A DNA stretch of 64,000 nucleotides from Cristatella mucedo (lineage: Eukaryota; Bryozoa; Phylactolaemata; Cristatellidae): positions 62,001-126,000 of the forward strand of contig WPIO01000240.1 in NCBI GenBank assembly GCA_009760855.2, read 5' to 3'. The notes below the pieces were generated by a model, which made no database searches, had not been told where the DNA came from, and saw only the letters and a list, made by a program, of their open reading frames with translations. Of this stretch, positions 32,890 to 46,148 are shown piece by piece (position 1 is the first letter of the stretch; each line of letters opens with the position of its first letter). The translations under genes were made by a program, and so were the position numbers.

Positions 32890-35800
32890 ACTCGTGCGAA
32901 ATGTGTTATTACAGTGCGAAATGCACGAAACAAGGTGCAGCACTCTGCTGCCAGCCAGCTCACGCTCCGACGAGCAGATTAGAATTTTCTAGGTATTCGA
33001 CAATCTGCTGCGAACTCGTGCGAAATGTGTTATTAGAGTGCGAAATGCACGAAACAAGGTGCAACACTATGTTGCCAGCCACTGCATGCTCCGAAGAGCA
33101 GATTTAAAGTTTCTAGATATTCCGCGATCTGCTGCGAACTCGTCCAAAATGAGTTTTTCAAGTGCGAAATGCTTGAGGGAAGGTGCAGCAATGAGCTGCC
33201 AGCTACCGCACGCTCCGGCAAGCAGATTTGAAGTTTCTAGATATTCCGCGATCTTCTGCGAACTCGAGCGAATCGTGTTTTTCAAGTGCGAAATGCACTA
33301 AACAAGGAGCAGCACTATGCTGCCAGCCACTGCATGCTCCGGAGAGCAGATTTAAAGTTTCTAGATATTTCACGATATGCTGGGAACTTGTGCGAAACGT
33401 GGTATTAACGTGCGAAATGCTTGAAAGAAGGTGCAGCACTCAGCTGCCAGCTACCGCCCGCTCCGAAAATCAGATTTTAAGTTTTTTGGATATTAAGCCA
33501 TCAGCTTAGAACTCGTGCGAAATTTGTTATTTAAGTGGGAAACGCTTGCAATAAGGTGCAGCATTCTGCTGCCAGCTAGCCCACGCTCCGAAGAGCAGGT
33601 TTGAAATTTCAGGATATTAAGCAATCAGCTGCGAACTCGCGCGAAATGTGTTATTCAAGTGGGAAACGCTTGCAACAAGGTGCTGCACTCTGCTGCCAGC
33701 CATTGCACGTTCTGAAGAGCAGATTTGAAGTTTCTAGATATTCCGCAATCTGCTGCGAACTCGTGCGAAGTGTGTATTTTAAGTGCGAAATGCTTAAAAC
33801 AAGGTGCAGCACTCTGCTGCCAGCTAGCTCACGCTCCGACGGGCAGATTAGAATTTTCTAGATATTCGGCAATCTCCTGCGAACTCGTGCGAAATGTGTT
33901 ATTTAAGTGCGAAATGCAGGAAACCAGGTTCAGCACTCTGATGCCAGCTACTGCTCGCTCCGAAAAGCATATTTGAAGTTTCTGGATATTCCGCGATCTG
34001 CTGCGAACTCGAGCGAAATGCGTTATTCAAGTGCGAAATGCTTGAAAAACAAGGTGCAGCACTCTACTGCCAGCTACCCCATGCTCCGAAAAGCAGATTT
34101 GAAGTTTCTGGATACTCCGTAATCTGCTGCGAACTTGTGCGAAATGACTTAGTCAATCGAGCCATGCTAGTAACCAGGTGCAGTACTCTGCTGCCAGCTA
34201 CCACACGCTCCGAAGAGCAGAGTTTAGGTTTCAAGATATTCCGCGATCTGCTAAGAACTCGTGCGAAATGTGTTATTACCGTGCGAAATGCTTGAAACAA
34301 GGTGCAGCACTCAGCTGCCTGCCAGCCCACGCTTTGAGAAGCATATTAGAATTTTCTGGATATTCCGCGATCAGCTGCGAACTCGTGCGAAATGAGTCAT
34401 TCAAGTTCGAAATGCTTGAACCAAGGTGCAACACTCAGCTGCCAGCTACCGCAGCACCGAATAGCAGATTTGAAATTTCTGGATATTCCGCGATCTGATG
34501 CTAAACTCGTGCGAAATGAGTTTTTTAAGTGCGAAATGCTTAAAGCAAGGTGTAGCACTCTGCTGCCAGCCAGCTCACGCACCGGCGAGCAGATTTAAAG
34601 TTTCTAGATATTCCGCAATCTGCTGCGAACCTGTGCGAAATGAGTTTTTCAAGTGCGAAATGCTTAAAGGAAGGTGCAGCAATCAGCGGCCAGCTACCGC
34701 ACTCTCCGGCGAGCAGATTTGAAGTTTCTAGATATTCCGCAATCTGTTGCGAACTCGTGCGAAATGTGTTATTCAAGGGCGAAATACTTGCGAAAAGCTG
34801 CAGCACTCTGCTGCCAGCCAGGGCACGCTCCGAATAGCAGATTTGAAGTTTCTATTTCTTTCACGATCTGCTGCGAAATCGTGCGAAACGTGTTTTTTCA
34901 AATGCGAACTGTTTGAAACAAGGTGCAGCACGCTGCTGCCAGCCATTGCACTCTTCGACGAGCAGATTTGAATTTTTCGGATATTCAGCAATCTGCTGTA
35001 AACTCGTGCGAAATGTGTTTATTAGAGTGCGAAATGCACGAAACAAGGTGCAGCACTATGCTGCCAGCCACTGCATGCTCCGAAGAGCAGATTTGAAGTT
35101 TCTAGATATTTCACGATCTGCTGGGAACTTGTGCGAAACGTGGTATTAACGTGCGAAATGCTTGAACGAAGATGCAGCACTCAGCTGCCAGCAACCGCAC
35201 GCTCCGAAAATCAGATTTTAAGTTTCTGGATATTAAGCAATTAGCTTCGAACTCGTGCGAAATGTGTTATTCAAGTGGGAAACGCTTGCAATAAGGTCCA
35301 GCACTCTGCTGCCAGCTAGCCCACGCTCCGAAGAGCAGATTCAAAGTTTCAGGATATTCAGCGATCTGCTGCGAACTCTTGCGAAAAGTGTTTTTCAAGT
35401 GCGAAATGCTTGAAACAAGGTGTAGCACTCTGCTGCTAGCCAGTGCACGCTCTAACGAGCAGATTTAAAGTTTCTAGATATTCCGCGATCTGCAGCGAAC
35501 TCGTGCGAAATGTTTTATTAAAGTGCAAAATGCTTGAAAAAAGGTGCAGCACTCTGCTACCAGCCAGCCCACGCTCCGACGAGCAGATTTGAAGTTTCTA
35601 GTTATTCTGCGATCTGCTGCGAACTCGTGCGAAATGTGTTATTCAAGGGCGAAATGCTTGAAAGAAGGTGCTGCACTCTGCTGCCAGCCAGTGTACGCTC
35701 CGACGAGCAGATTTGAATTTTCTGGATATTCAGCAATCTGCTGCGAACTCGTGGAGATGTGTTATTAGAGTGCGAAATGCACGAAACAAGGTGCAGCACT

Positions 35801-37275
35801 CTGCTACCAGCCAGCTCACGCTCCGACGAGCAGATTTGAAGTTTCTAGTTATTCTGCGATCTGCTGCGAACTCGTGCGAAATGCGTTATTCAAGGGCGAA
35901 ATGCTTGAAACAAGGTGCTGCACTCTGCTGCCAGCCAGTGCACGCTCCGACGAGCAGATTTGAATTTTCTAGGTATTCGGCAATCTGCTGCGAACTCGTG
36001 CGAAATGTGTTATTCAAGTGCGAAATGCAGGAAACCAGGTTCAGCACTCTAATGCCAGCCAGTGCAGGCTCCGACGAGCAGATTTGAAGTTTCTAGATAT
36101 TCCGCGATCTGCTGCAAACTTGTGCGAAATGATTCAGTCAATCGAGCCATGCTTGTAAGAAGGTGCAGTACTCTGCTGCCAGCTACCGCCCGCTCCGAAG
36201 AGGAGATTTTAAGTTTCTACATATTCAGCGATCAGCTAAGAACTCGTTCGAAATATGTATATAACATGCGAAATGCTTAAAAAAAGGTGCAGCACTCTGC
36301 TGCCAGTTAGCTCACGCTCCGACGAGCAGACTTTAAGTTTCTAGATATTCCGCAATGCTGCTGCGAACTTGTGCGAAACGTATTATTCAAGTGCGAAATA
36401 CTAGAAACAAGGTTCAGCACTCTGCTGCCTGCCAGCCCACGCTCCGAAAAGCAGATTAGAAGTTTCTGGATATTCCGCGATCAGCTGCCAACTCGTGCGA
36501 AATTAGTCATTCAAGTTCGAAATGCTTGAAGCAAGGTGCAGCACTCTGCTGCCTGCCAGCCCACGCTCCGAATAGCAGATTTGAAATTTCTGGATATTCC
36601 GCGATCTGATGCTAACTCGTGCGAAATGAGTTTTTTTAAGTGCGAAATGCTTAAAGCAAGGTGTAGCACTCTGCTGCCAGCCAGCTCACGCACCGGCGAG
36701 CAGATTTATAGTTTCTAGATATTCCGAAATCTGCTGCGAAGCTGTGCACAATGAATTATTCAGTTGCGAAATGGTTGTAACTAGGTGCAGCACTCTGCTG
36801 CCAGCCAGTGCACGCTCCAAAGAGCAGATTTGAAGTTTCTGGATATTCCGCGATCTGATGTAACACGTGCGAAATAAGTTTTTAAGTGCAAAATGCTTAG
36901 AGCAAGGTGTAGCACTCTACTTTCAGCCAGCTTACGCACCGGCGAGCAGATTTGAAGTTTCTAGATATTCCGCGATCTGCTGCGAACTCGTGCAAAATGT
37001 GTTTTTTCAAGTGCGAAATGCTTAAGGAAAGGTGCAGCAATCAGCTGCCAGCTACAGCACGCTCCGGAAAAGCAGATTTGAAGTTTCTAAATATTCCGCA
37101 ATCTGTTGCGAACTCGTGCGAAATGTGTTATTCAAGGGCAAAATGCTTGCGACAAGGTGCAGCACTCTGCTGCCAGCCAGGGCACGCTCCGAATAGCAGA
37201 TTTGAAGTTCCTAATTATTCTGCGATCTTCTGCGAACTCGAGCGAAATGTGTTTTTCAAGTGCAAAATGCTTGAA
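32890..37275. repeat. 6-kb satellite duplication, copy 1
   Basis: Subfamily B monomers matching 38886-43270 at an offset of 5,993-5,996 bp, with only scattered substitutions and homopolymer differences. It includes a partial higher-order unit from 36062. Sequence 34.67-36.0 kb is itself present three times in the window. Confidence 0.88.
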
Positions 37276-37570
37276 ACAAGGTGCAGCACGCTGCTGCCAG
37301 CCAGCCAGTGCACGCTCCGACGAGCAGATTTGAAGTTTCTTATTCAAGTGCGAAATGCTTGAAAGAAGGTGCAGCACTCAGCTGCCAACTACCGCACGCT
37401 CCGAAAATCAGATTTGAAATTTCTGGATATTAAGCAATCAGCTGCGAACTCGCGCGAAATGTGTTTTTCGACGAGCAGATTTAAAGTTTCTAGATATTCC
37501 ACAATCTGCAGCGAACTCATGCGAAATGAGTTTATTCAAGTGCAAAATGCTTGAAAAGGAAGGTGCAGCA
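37276..37570. repeat. Rearranged satellite junction with truncated monomers
   Basis: Three irregular joins occur close together. The first, gaagtttcttattcaagtg near 37340, lacks most of a monomer. The second, gtgtttttcgacgagcag near 37465, lacks about 70 bp. The third, gcttgaaaaggaaggtgc near 37555, joins two monomer types. Compared with 43.26-43.75 kb about 190 bp and 70 bp are missing. It marks the right end of the first 6-kb copy. Confidence 0.8.
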
Positions 37571-38885
37571 ATCTAGCTACCAGCTACCGCGCGCTCCGGC
37601 GAGCAGATTTGAAGTTTCTAGTTATTTTAAAATCTGCTGCGAACTCGTGCGAAATGTGTTATTCAAGGGCAAAATACTTGCGAAAAGCTGCAGCACTCTG
37701 CTGCCAGCCAGTGCACGCTCCGAATAGCAGATTTGAAGTTTTCTAGTTCTTTTCACGATCTGCTGCGAAATCGAGCGAAACGTGTTTTTCAAATGCGAAC
37801 TGTTTGAAACAAGGTGCAGCACGCTGCTGCCAGCCATTGCACTCTTCGACGAGCAGATTTGAATTTTTCGGATATTCAGCAATCTGCTGTAAACTCGTGC
37901 GAAATGTGTTATTAGAGTGCGAAATGCACGAAACAAGGTGCAGCACTATGCTGCCAGCCACTGCATGCTCCGAAGAGCAGATTTGAAGTTTCTAGATATT
38001 TCACGATCTGCTGGGAACTTGTGCGAAACGGGGGTATTAACGTGCGAAATGCTTGAACGAAGATGCAGCACTCAGCTGCCAGCAACCGCACGCTCCGAAA
38101 ATCAGATTTTAAGTTTCTGGATATTAAGCAATTAGCTTCGAACTCGTGCGAAATGTGTTATTCAAGTGGGAAACGCTTGCAATAAGGTCCAGCACTCTGC
38201 TGCCAGCTAGCCCACGCTCCGAAGAGCAGATTCAAAGTTTCAGGATATTCAGCGATCTGCTGCGAACTCTTGCGAAAAGTGTTTTTCAAGTGCGAAATGC
38301 TTGAAACAAGGTGTAGCACTCTGCTGCTAGCCAGTGCACGCTCTAACGAGCAGATTTAAAGTTTCTAGATATTCCGCGATCTGCAGCGAACTCGTGCGAA
38401 ATGTTTTATTCAAGTGCAAAATGCTTGAAAAAAGGTGCAGCACTCTGCTACCAGCCAGCCCACGCTCCGACGAGCAGATTTGAAGTTTCTAGTTATTCTG
38501 CGATCTGCTGCAAACTCGTGCGAAATGTGTTATTCAAGGGCGAAATGCTTGAAAGAAGGTGCTGCACTCTGCTGCCAGCCAGTGTACGCTCCGACGAGCA
38601 GATTTGAATTTTCTGGATATTCAGCAATCTGCTGCGAACTCCTGCGAAATGTGTTATTAGAGTGCGAAATGCACGAAACAAGGTGCAGCACTCTGCTACC
38701 AGCCAGCTCACGCTCCAACGAGCAGATTTGAAGTTTCTAGTTATTCTGCGATCTGCTGCGAACTCGTGCGAAATGCGTTATTCAAGGGCGAAATGCTTGA
38801 AACAAGGTGCTGCACTCTGCTGCCAGCCAGTGCACGCTCCGACGAGCAGATTTGAATTTTCTAGGTATTCGGCAATCTGCTGCGA
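37571..38885. repeat. Third copy of a 1.3-kb satellite block
   Basis: Aligns with 34.67-36.0 kb (offset 2,891) and with 40.66-42.0 kb (offset about 3,103). It shares rare variants such as cattgcactcttcgacgag and tgaatttttcggatattcag. It joins directly to the start of the second 6-kb copy at about 38886. Confidence 0.82.
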
Positions 38886-41800
38886 ACTCGTGCGAAATGT
38901 GTTATTAGAGTGCGAAATGCACGAAACAAGGTGCAGCACTCTGCTGCCAGCCAGCTCACGCTCCGACGAGCAGATTAGAATTTTCTAGGTATTCGACAAT
39001 CTGCTGCGAACTCGTGCGAAATGTGTTATTAGAGTGCGAAATGCACGAAACAAGGTGCAACACTATGTTGCCAGCCACTGCATGCTCCGAAGAGCAGATT
39101 TAAAGTTTCTAGATATTCCGCGATCTGCTGCGAACTCGTCCAAAATGAGTTTTTCAAGTGCGAAATGCTTGAGGGAAGGTGCAGCAATGAGCTGCCAGCT
39201 ACCGCACGCTCCGGCAAGCAGATTTGAAGTTTCTAGATATTCCGCGATCTTCTGCGAACTCGAGCGAATCGTGTTTTTCAAGTGCGAAATGCACTAAACA
39301 AGGAGCAGCACTATGCTGCCAGCCACTGCATGCTCCGGAGAGCAGATTTGAAGTTTCTAGATATTTCACGATATGCTGGGAACTTGTGCGAAACGTGGTA
39401 TTAACGTGCGAAATGCTTGAAAGAAGGTGCAGCACTCAGCTGCCAGCTACCGCCCGCTCCGAAAATCAGATTTTAAGTTTTTTGGATATTAGGCCATCAG
39501 CTTATAACTCGTGCGAAATGTGTTATTTAAGTGGGAAACGCTTGCAATAAGGTGCAGCATTCTGCTGCCAGCTAGCCCACGCTCCGAAGAGCAGGTTTGA
39601 AATTTCAGGATATTAAGCAATCAGCTGCGAACTCGCGCGAAATGTGTTATTCAAGTGGGAAACGCTTGCAACAAGGTGCTGCACTCTGCTGCCAGCCATT
39701 GCACGTTCTGAAGAGCAGATTTGAAGTTTCTAGATATTCCGCAATCTGCTGCGAACTCGTGCGAAGTGTGTATTTTAAGTGCGAAATGCTTAAAACAAGG
39801 TGCAGCACTCTGCTGCCAGCTAGCTCACGCTCCGACGGGCAGATTAGAATTTTCTAGATATTCGGCAATCTCCTGCGAACTCGTGCGAAATGTGTTATTT
39901 AAGTGCGAAATGCAGGAAACCAGGTTCAGCACTCTGATGCCAGCTACTGCTCGCTCCGAAAAGCATATTTGAAGTTTCTGGATATTCCGCGATCTGCTGC
40001 GAACTCGAGCGAAATGCGTTATTCAAGTGCGAAATGCTTGAAACAAGGTGCAGCACTCTACTGCCAGCTACCCCATGCTCCGAAAAGCAGATTTGAAGTT
40101 TCTGGATACTCCGTAATCTGCTGCGAACTTGTGCGAAATGACTTAGTCAATCGAGCCATGCTAGTAACCAGGTGCAGTACTCTGCTGCCAGCTACCACAC
40201 GCTCCGAAGAGCAGAGTTTAGGTTTCTAGATATTCCGCGATCTGCTAAGAACTCGTGCGAAATGTGTTATTACCGTGCGAAATGCTTGAAACAAGGTGCA
40301 GCACTCAGCTGCCTGCCAGCCCACGCTTTGAGAAGCATATTAGAAGTTTCTGGATATTCCGCGATCAGCTGCGAACTCGTGCGAAATGAGTCATTCAAGT
40401 TCGAAATGCTTGAACCAAGGTGCAACACTCAGCTGCCAGCTACCGCAGCACCGAATAGCAGATTTGAAATTTCTGGATATTCCGCGATCTGATGCTAACT
40501 CGTGCGAAATGAGTTTTTTAAGTGCGAAATGCTTAAAGCAAGGTGTAGCACTCTGCTGCCAGCCAGCTCACGCACCGGCGAGCAGATTTAAAGTTTCTAG
40601 ATATTCCGCAATCTGCTGCGAACCTGTGCGAAATGAGTTTTTCAAGTGCGAAATGCTTAAAGGAAGGTGCAGCAATCAGCGGCCAGCTACCGCACTCTCC
40701 GGCGAGCAGATTTGAAGTTTCTAGATATTCCGCAATCTGTTGCGAACTCGTGCGAAATGTGTTATTCAAGGGCGAAATACTTGCGAAAAGCTGCAGCACT
40801 CTGCTGCCAGCCAGGGCACGCTCCGAATAGCAGATTTGAAGTTTCTATTTCTTTCACGATCTGCTGCGAAATCGAGCGAAACGTGTTTTTCAAATGCGAA
40901 CTGTTTGAAACAAGGTGCAGCACGCTGCTGCCAGCCATTGCACTCTTCGACGAGCAGATTTGAATTTTTCGGATATTCAGCAATCTGCTGTAAACTCGTG
41001 CGAAATGTGTTATTAGAGTGCGAAATGCACGAAACAAGGTGCAGCACTATGCTGCCAGCCACTGCATGCTCCGAAAAGCAGATTTGAAGTTTCTAGATAT
41101 TTCACGATCTGCTGGGAACTTGTGCGAAACGTGGTATTAACGTGCGAAATGCTTGAACGAAGATGCAGCACTCAGCTGCCAGCAACCGCACGCTCCGAAA
41201 ATCAGATTTTAAGTTTCTGGATATTAAGCAATTAGCTTCGAACTCGTGCGAAATGTGTTATTCAAGTGGGGGAAACGCTTGCAATAAGGTCCAGCACTCT
41301 GCTGCCAGCTAGCCCACGCTCCGAAGAGCAGATTCAAAGTTTCAGGATATTCAGCGATCTGCTGCGAACTCTTGCGAAAAGTGTTTTTCAAGTGCGAAAT
41401 GCTTGAAACAAGGTGTTAGCACTCTGCTGCTAGCCAGTGCACGCTCTAACGAGCAGATTTAAAGTTTCTAGATATTCCGCGATCTGCAGCGAACTCGTGC
41501 GAAATGTTTTATTAAAGTGCAAAATGCTTGAAAAAAGGTGCAGCACTCTGCTACCAGCCAGCCCACGCTCCGACGAGCAGATTTGAAGTTTCTAGTTATT
41601 CTGCGATCTGCTGCGAACTCGTGCGAAATGTGTTATTCAAGGGCGAAATGCTTGAAAGAAGGTGCTGCACTCTGCTGCCAGCCAGTGTACGCTCCGACGA
41701 GCAGATTTGAATTTTCTGGATATTCAGCAATCTGCTGCGAACTCGTGGAGATGTGTTATTAGAGTGCGAAATGCACGAAACAAGGTGCAGCACTCTGCTA

Positions 41801-42055
41801 CCAGCCAGCTCACGCTCCGACGAGCAGATTTGAAGTTTCTAGTTATTCTGCGATCTGCTGCGAACTCGTGCGAAATGCGTTATTCAAGGGCGAAATGCTT
41901 GAAACAAGGTGCTGCACTCTGCTGCCAGCCAGTGCACGCTCCGACGAGCAGATTTGAATTTTCTAGGTATTCGGCAATCTGCTGCGAACTCGTGCGAAAT
42001 GTGTTATTCAAGTGCGAAATGCAGGAAACCAGGTTCAGCACTCTAATGCCAGCCA
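38886..42055. repeat. 6-kb satellite duplication, copy 2 (part before the HOR array)
   Basis: Subfamily B monomers nearly identical to 32890-36061. The marker monomer at 40146 is exactly 16 monomers (1,985 bp) upstream of the one at 42131, so the 16-mer register is already present here even though the monomers differ from the HOR units. Confidence 0.88.
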
Positions 42056-44040
42056 GTGCAGGCTCCGACGAGCAGATTTGAAGTTTCTAGATATTCCGCG
42101 ATCTGCTGCAAACTTGTGCGAAATGATTCAGTCAATCGAGCCATGCTTGTAAGAAGGTGCAGTACTCTGCTGCCAGCTACCGCCCGCTCCGAGAGGAGAT
42201 TTTAAGTTTCTACATATTCAGCGATCAGCTAAGAACTCGTTCGAAATATGTATATAACATGCGAAATGCTTAAAAAAAAGGTGCAGCACTCAGCTGCCAG
42301 TTAGCTCACGCTCCGACGAGCAGACTTTAAGTTTCTAGATATTCCGCAATCTGCTGCGAACTTGTGCGAAACGTATTATTCAAGTGCGAAATACTAGAAA
42401 CAAGGTTCAGCACTCTGCTGCCTGCCAGCCCACGCTCCGAAAAGCAGATTAGAAGTTTCTGGATATTCCGCGATCAGCTGCCAACTCGTGCGAAATTAGT
42501 CATTCAAGTTCGAAATGCTTGAAGCAAGGTGCAGCACTCTGCTGCCTGCCAGCCCACGCTCCGAATAGCAGATTTGAAATTTCTGGATATTCCGCGATCT
42601 GATGCTAACTCGTGCGAAATGAGTTTTTTTTAAGTGCGAAATGCTTAAAGCAAGGTGTAGCACTCTGCTGCCAGCCAGCTCACGCACCGGCGAGCAGATT
42701 TATAGTTTCTAGATATTCCGAAATCTGCTGCGAAGCTGTGCACAATGAATTATTCAGTTGCGAAATGGTTGTAACTAGGTGCAGCACTCTGCTGCCAGCC
42801 AGTGCACGCTCCAAAGAGCAGATTTGAAGTTTCTGGATATTCCGCGATCTGATGGTAACACGTGCGAAATAAGTTTTTAAGTGCAAAATGCTTAGAGCAA
42901 GGTGTAGCACTCTACTTCCAGCCAGCTTACGCACCGGCGAGCAGATTTGAAGTTTCTAGATATTCCGCGATCTGCTGCGAACTCGTGCAAAATGTGTTTT
43001 TCAAGTGCGAAATGCTTAAGGAAAGGTGCAGCAATCAGCTGCCAGCTACAGCACGCTCCGGCAAGCAGATTTGAAGTTTCTAAATATTCCGCAATCTGTT
43101 GCGAACTCGTGCGAAATGTGTTATTCAAGGGCAAAATGCTTGCGACAAGGTGCAGCACTCTGCTGCCAGCCAGGGCACGCTCCGAATAGCAGATTTGAAG
43201 TTCCTAATTATTCTGCGATCTTCTGCGAACTCGAGCGAAATGTGTTTTTCAAGTGCAAAATGCTTGAAACAAGGTGCAGCACGCTGCTGCCAGCCAGTGC
43301 ACGCTCCGACGAGCAGATTTGAATTTTCTAGATATTCAGCAATCTTCTGCGAACTCTTGCGAAATGTGTTATTAGAGTGCGAAATGCATGAAACAAGGTG
43401 CAGCACTATCCTGCCAGCCACTGCATGCTCCTAAGAGAAAATTTGAAGTTTCAAGATTTTCCACGATCTGCTGGGAACTTGTGCGGAACGTGGTATTAAC
43501 GTGCGAAATGCTTGAAAGAAGGTGCAGCACTCAGCTGCCAACTACCGCACGCTCCGAAAATCAGATTTGAAATTTCTGGATATTAAGCAATCAGCTGCGA
43601 ACTCGCGCGAAATGTGTTATTCAAGTGGGAAACGCTTGCAACAAGGTGCAGCACTCTGCTGCCAGCCAGTGCAGGCTCCGACGAGCAGATTTAAAGTTTC
43701 TAGATATTCCACGATCTGCAGCGAACTCTTGCGAAATGTTTTATTAAAGTGCAAAATGCTTGAAAAAAGGTGCAGCACTCTACTACCAGCCAGCTCACGC
43801 TCCGACGAGCAGATTTGAAGTTTCTAGATATTCCGCGATCTGCTGCGAACTTGTGCGAAATGTGTTATTCAAGTGCGAAATGCTTGAAACAAGGTGCTGC
43901 ACTCTGCTGCCAGCCAGTGCACGCTCTGACGAGCAGATTTGAATTTTCTAGGTATTCGGCAATCTGCTGCGAACTCGTGCGAAATGTGTTATTCAAGTGC
44001 GAAATGCAGGAAACCAGGTTCAGCACTCTGATGCCAGCCA
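42056..44040. repeat. Satellite B higher-order unit u1 (16-mer, type I)
   Basis: 1,985 bp, 16 monomers. Unit start set at gtgcaggctccgacgagcag preceding the gtcaatcgagccatgct marker (42131). Type I variants: cccacgctccgaatag and ttgaattttctagatattc. It shares cacgctccaaagagcag with the partial unit at 36062-37275, so u1 belongs to the second 6-kb copy as well as to the HOR array. Confidence 0.92.
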
Positions 44041-46024
44041 GTGCAGGCTCCGACGAGCAGATTCGAAGTTTCTAGATATTCCGCGATCTGCTGCAAACTT
44101 GTGCGAAATGATTCAGTCAATCGAGCCATGCTTGTAAGAAGGTGCAGTACTCTGCTGCCAGCTACCGCCCGCTCCGAAGAGGAGATTTTAAGTTTCTACA
44201 TATTCAGCGATCAGCTAAGAACTCGTTCGAAATATGTATATAACATGCGAAATGCTTAAAAAAAAGGTGCAGCACTCAGCTGCCAGTTAGCTCACGCTCC
44301 GACGAGCAGACTTTAAGTTTCTAGATATTCCGCAATCTGCTGCGAACTTGTGCGAAACGTATTATTCAAGTGCGAAATACTAGAAACAAGGTTCAGCACT
44401 CTGCTGCCTGCCAGCCCACGCTCCGAAAAGCAGATTAGAAGTTTCTGGATATTCCGCGATCAGCTGCCAACTCGTGCGAAATTAGTCATTCAAGTTCGAA
44501 ATGCTTGAAGCAAGGTGCAGCACTCTGCTGCCTGCCAGCCCACGCTCCGAATAGCAGATTTGAAATTTCTGGATATTCCGCGATCTGATGCCAACTCGTG
44601 CGAAATGAGTTTTTTAAGTGCGAAATGCTTAAAGCAAGGTGTAGCACTCTGCTGCCAGCCAGCTCACGCACCGGCGAGCAGATTTATAGTTTCTAGATAT
44701 TCCGAAATCTGCTGCGAAGCTGTGCACAATGAATTATTCAGTTGCGAAATGGTTGTAACTAGGTGCAGCACTCTGCTGCCAGCCAGTGCACGCTCCGAAG
44801 AGCAGATTTGAAGTTTCTGGATATTCCGCGATCTGATGGTAACACGTGCGAAATAAGTTTTTAAGTGCAAAATGCTTAGAGCAAGGTGTAGCACTCTACT
44901 TCCAGCCAGCTTACGCACCGGCGAGCAGATTTGAAGTTTCTAGATATTCCGCGATCTGCTGCGAACTCGTGCAAAATGTGTTTTTCAAGTGCGAAATGCT
45001 TAAGGAAAGGTGCAGCAATCAGCTGCCTGCTACAGCACGCTCCGGCAAGCAGATTTGAAGTTTCTAAATATTCCGCAATCTGTTGCGAACTCGTGCGAAA
45101 TGTGTTATTCAAGGGCAAAATGCTTGCGACAAGGTGCAGCACTCTGCTGCCAGCCAGGGCACGCTCCGAATAGCAGATTTGAAGTTCCTAATTATTCTGC
45201 GATCTTCTGCGAACTCGAGCGAAATGTGTTTTTCAAGTGCAAAATGCTTGAAACAAGGTGCAGCACGCTGCTGCCAGCCAGTGCACGCTCCGACGAGCAG
45301 ATTTGAATTTTCTAGATATTCAGCAATCTTCTGCGAACTCTTGCGAAATGTGTTATTAGAGTGCGAAATGCATGAAACAAGGTGCAGCACTATCCTGCCA
45401 GCCACTGCATGCTCCTAAGAGAAAATTTTAAGTTTCAAGATTTTCCACGATCTGCTGGGAACTTGTGCGGAACGTGGTATTAACGTGCGAAATGCTTGAA
45501 AGAAGGTGCAGCACTCAGCTGCCAACTACCGCACGCTCCGAAAATCAGATTTGAAATTTCTGGATATTAAGCAATCAGCTGCGAACTCGCGCGAAATGTG
45601 TTATTCAAGTGGGAAACGCTTGCAACAAGGTGCAGCACTCTGCTGCCAGCCAGTGCAGGCTCCGACGAGCAGATTTAAAGTTTCTAGATATTCCACGATC
45701 TGCAGCGAACTCTTGCGAAATGTTTTATTAAAGTGCAAAATGCTTGAAAAAAGGTGCAGCACTCTACTACCAGCTCACTCACGCTCCGACGAGCAGATTT
45801 GAAGTTTCTAGATATTCCGCGATCTGCTGCGAACTTGTGCGAAATGTGTTATTCAAGTGCGAAATGCTTGAAACAAGGTGCTGCACTCTGCTGCCAGCCA
45901 GTGCACGCTCCGACGAGCAGATTTGAATTTTCTAGGTATTCGGCAATCTGCTGCGAACTCGTGCGAAATGTGTTATTCAAGTGCGAAATGCAGGAAACCA
46001 GGTTCAGCACTCTGATGCCAGCCA
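44041..46024. repeat. Satellite B higher-order unit u2 (16-mer, type I)
   Basis: 1,984 bp. Shares private variants with u5: ctgcctgctacagc (45021), aaattttaagtttcaag (45424) and cagctcactcacgctcc (45774). It is followed by one extra copy of the marker monomer. Confidence 0.92.
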
Positions 46025-46148
46025 GTGCAGGCTCCGACGAGCAGATTTGAAGTTTCTAGATATTCCGCGATCTGCTGCAAACTTGTGCGAAATGATTCAG
46101 TCAATCGAGCCATGCTTGTAAGAAGGTGCAGTACTCTGCTGCCAGCCA
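46025..46148. repeat. Extra (17th) monomer between u2 and u3
   Basis: A 124-bp monomer with gtcaatcgagccatgct is present twice in direct succession (markers at 46100 and 46224, exactly 124 bp apart, the two copies identical by eye). Every other unit has one. A recent single-monomer duplication. Confidence 0.95.
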
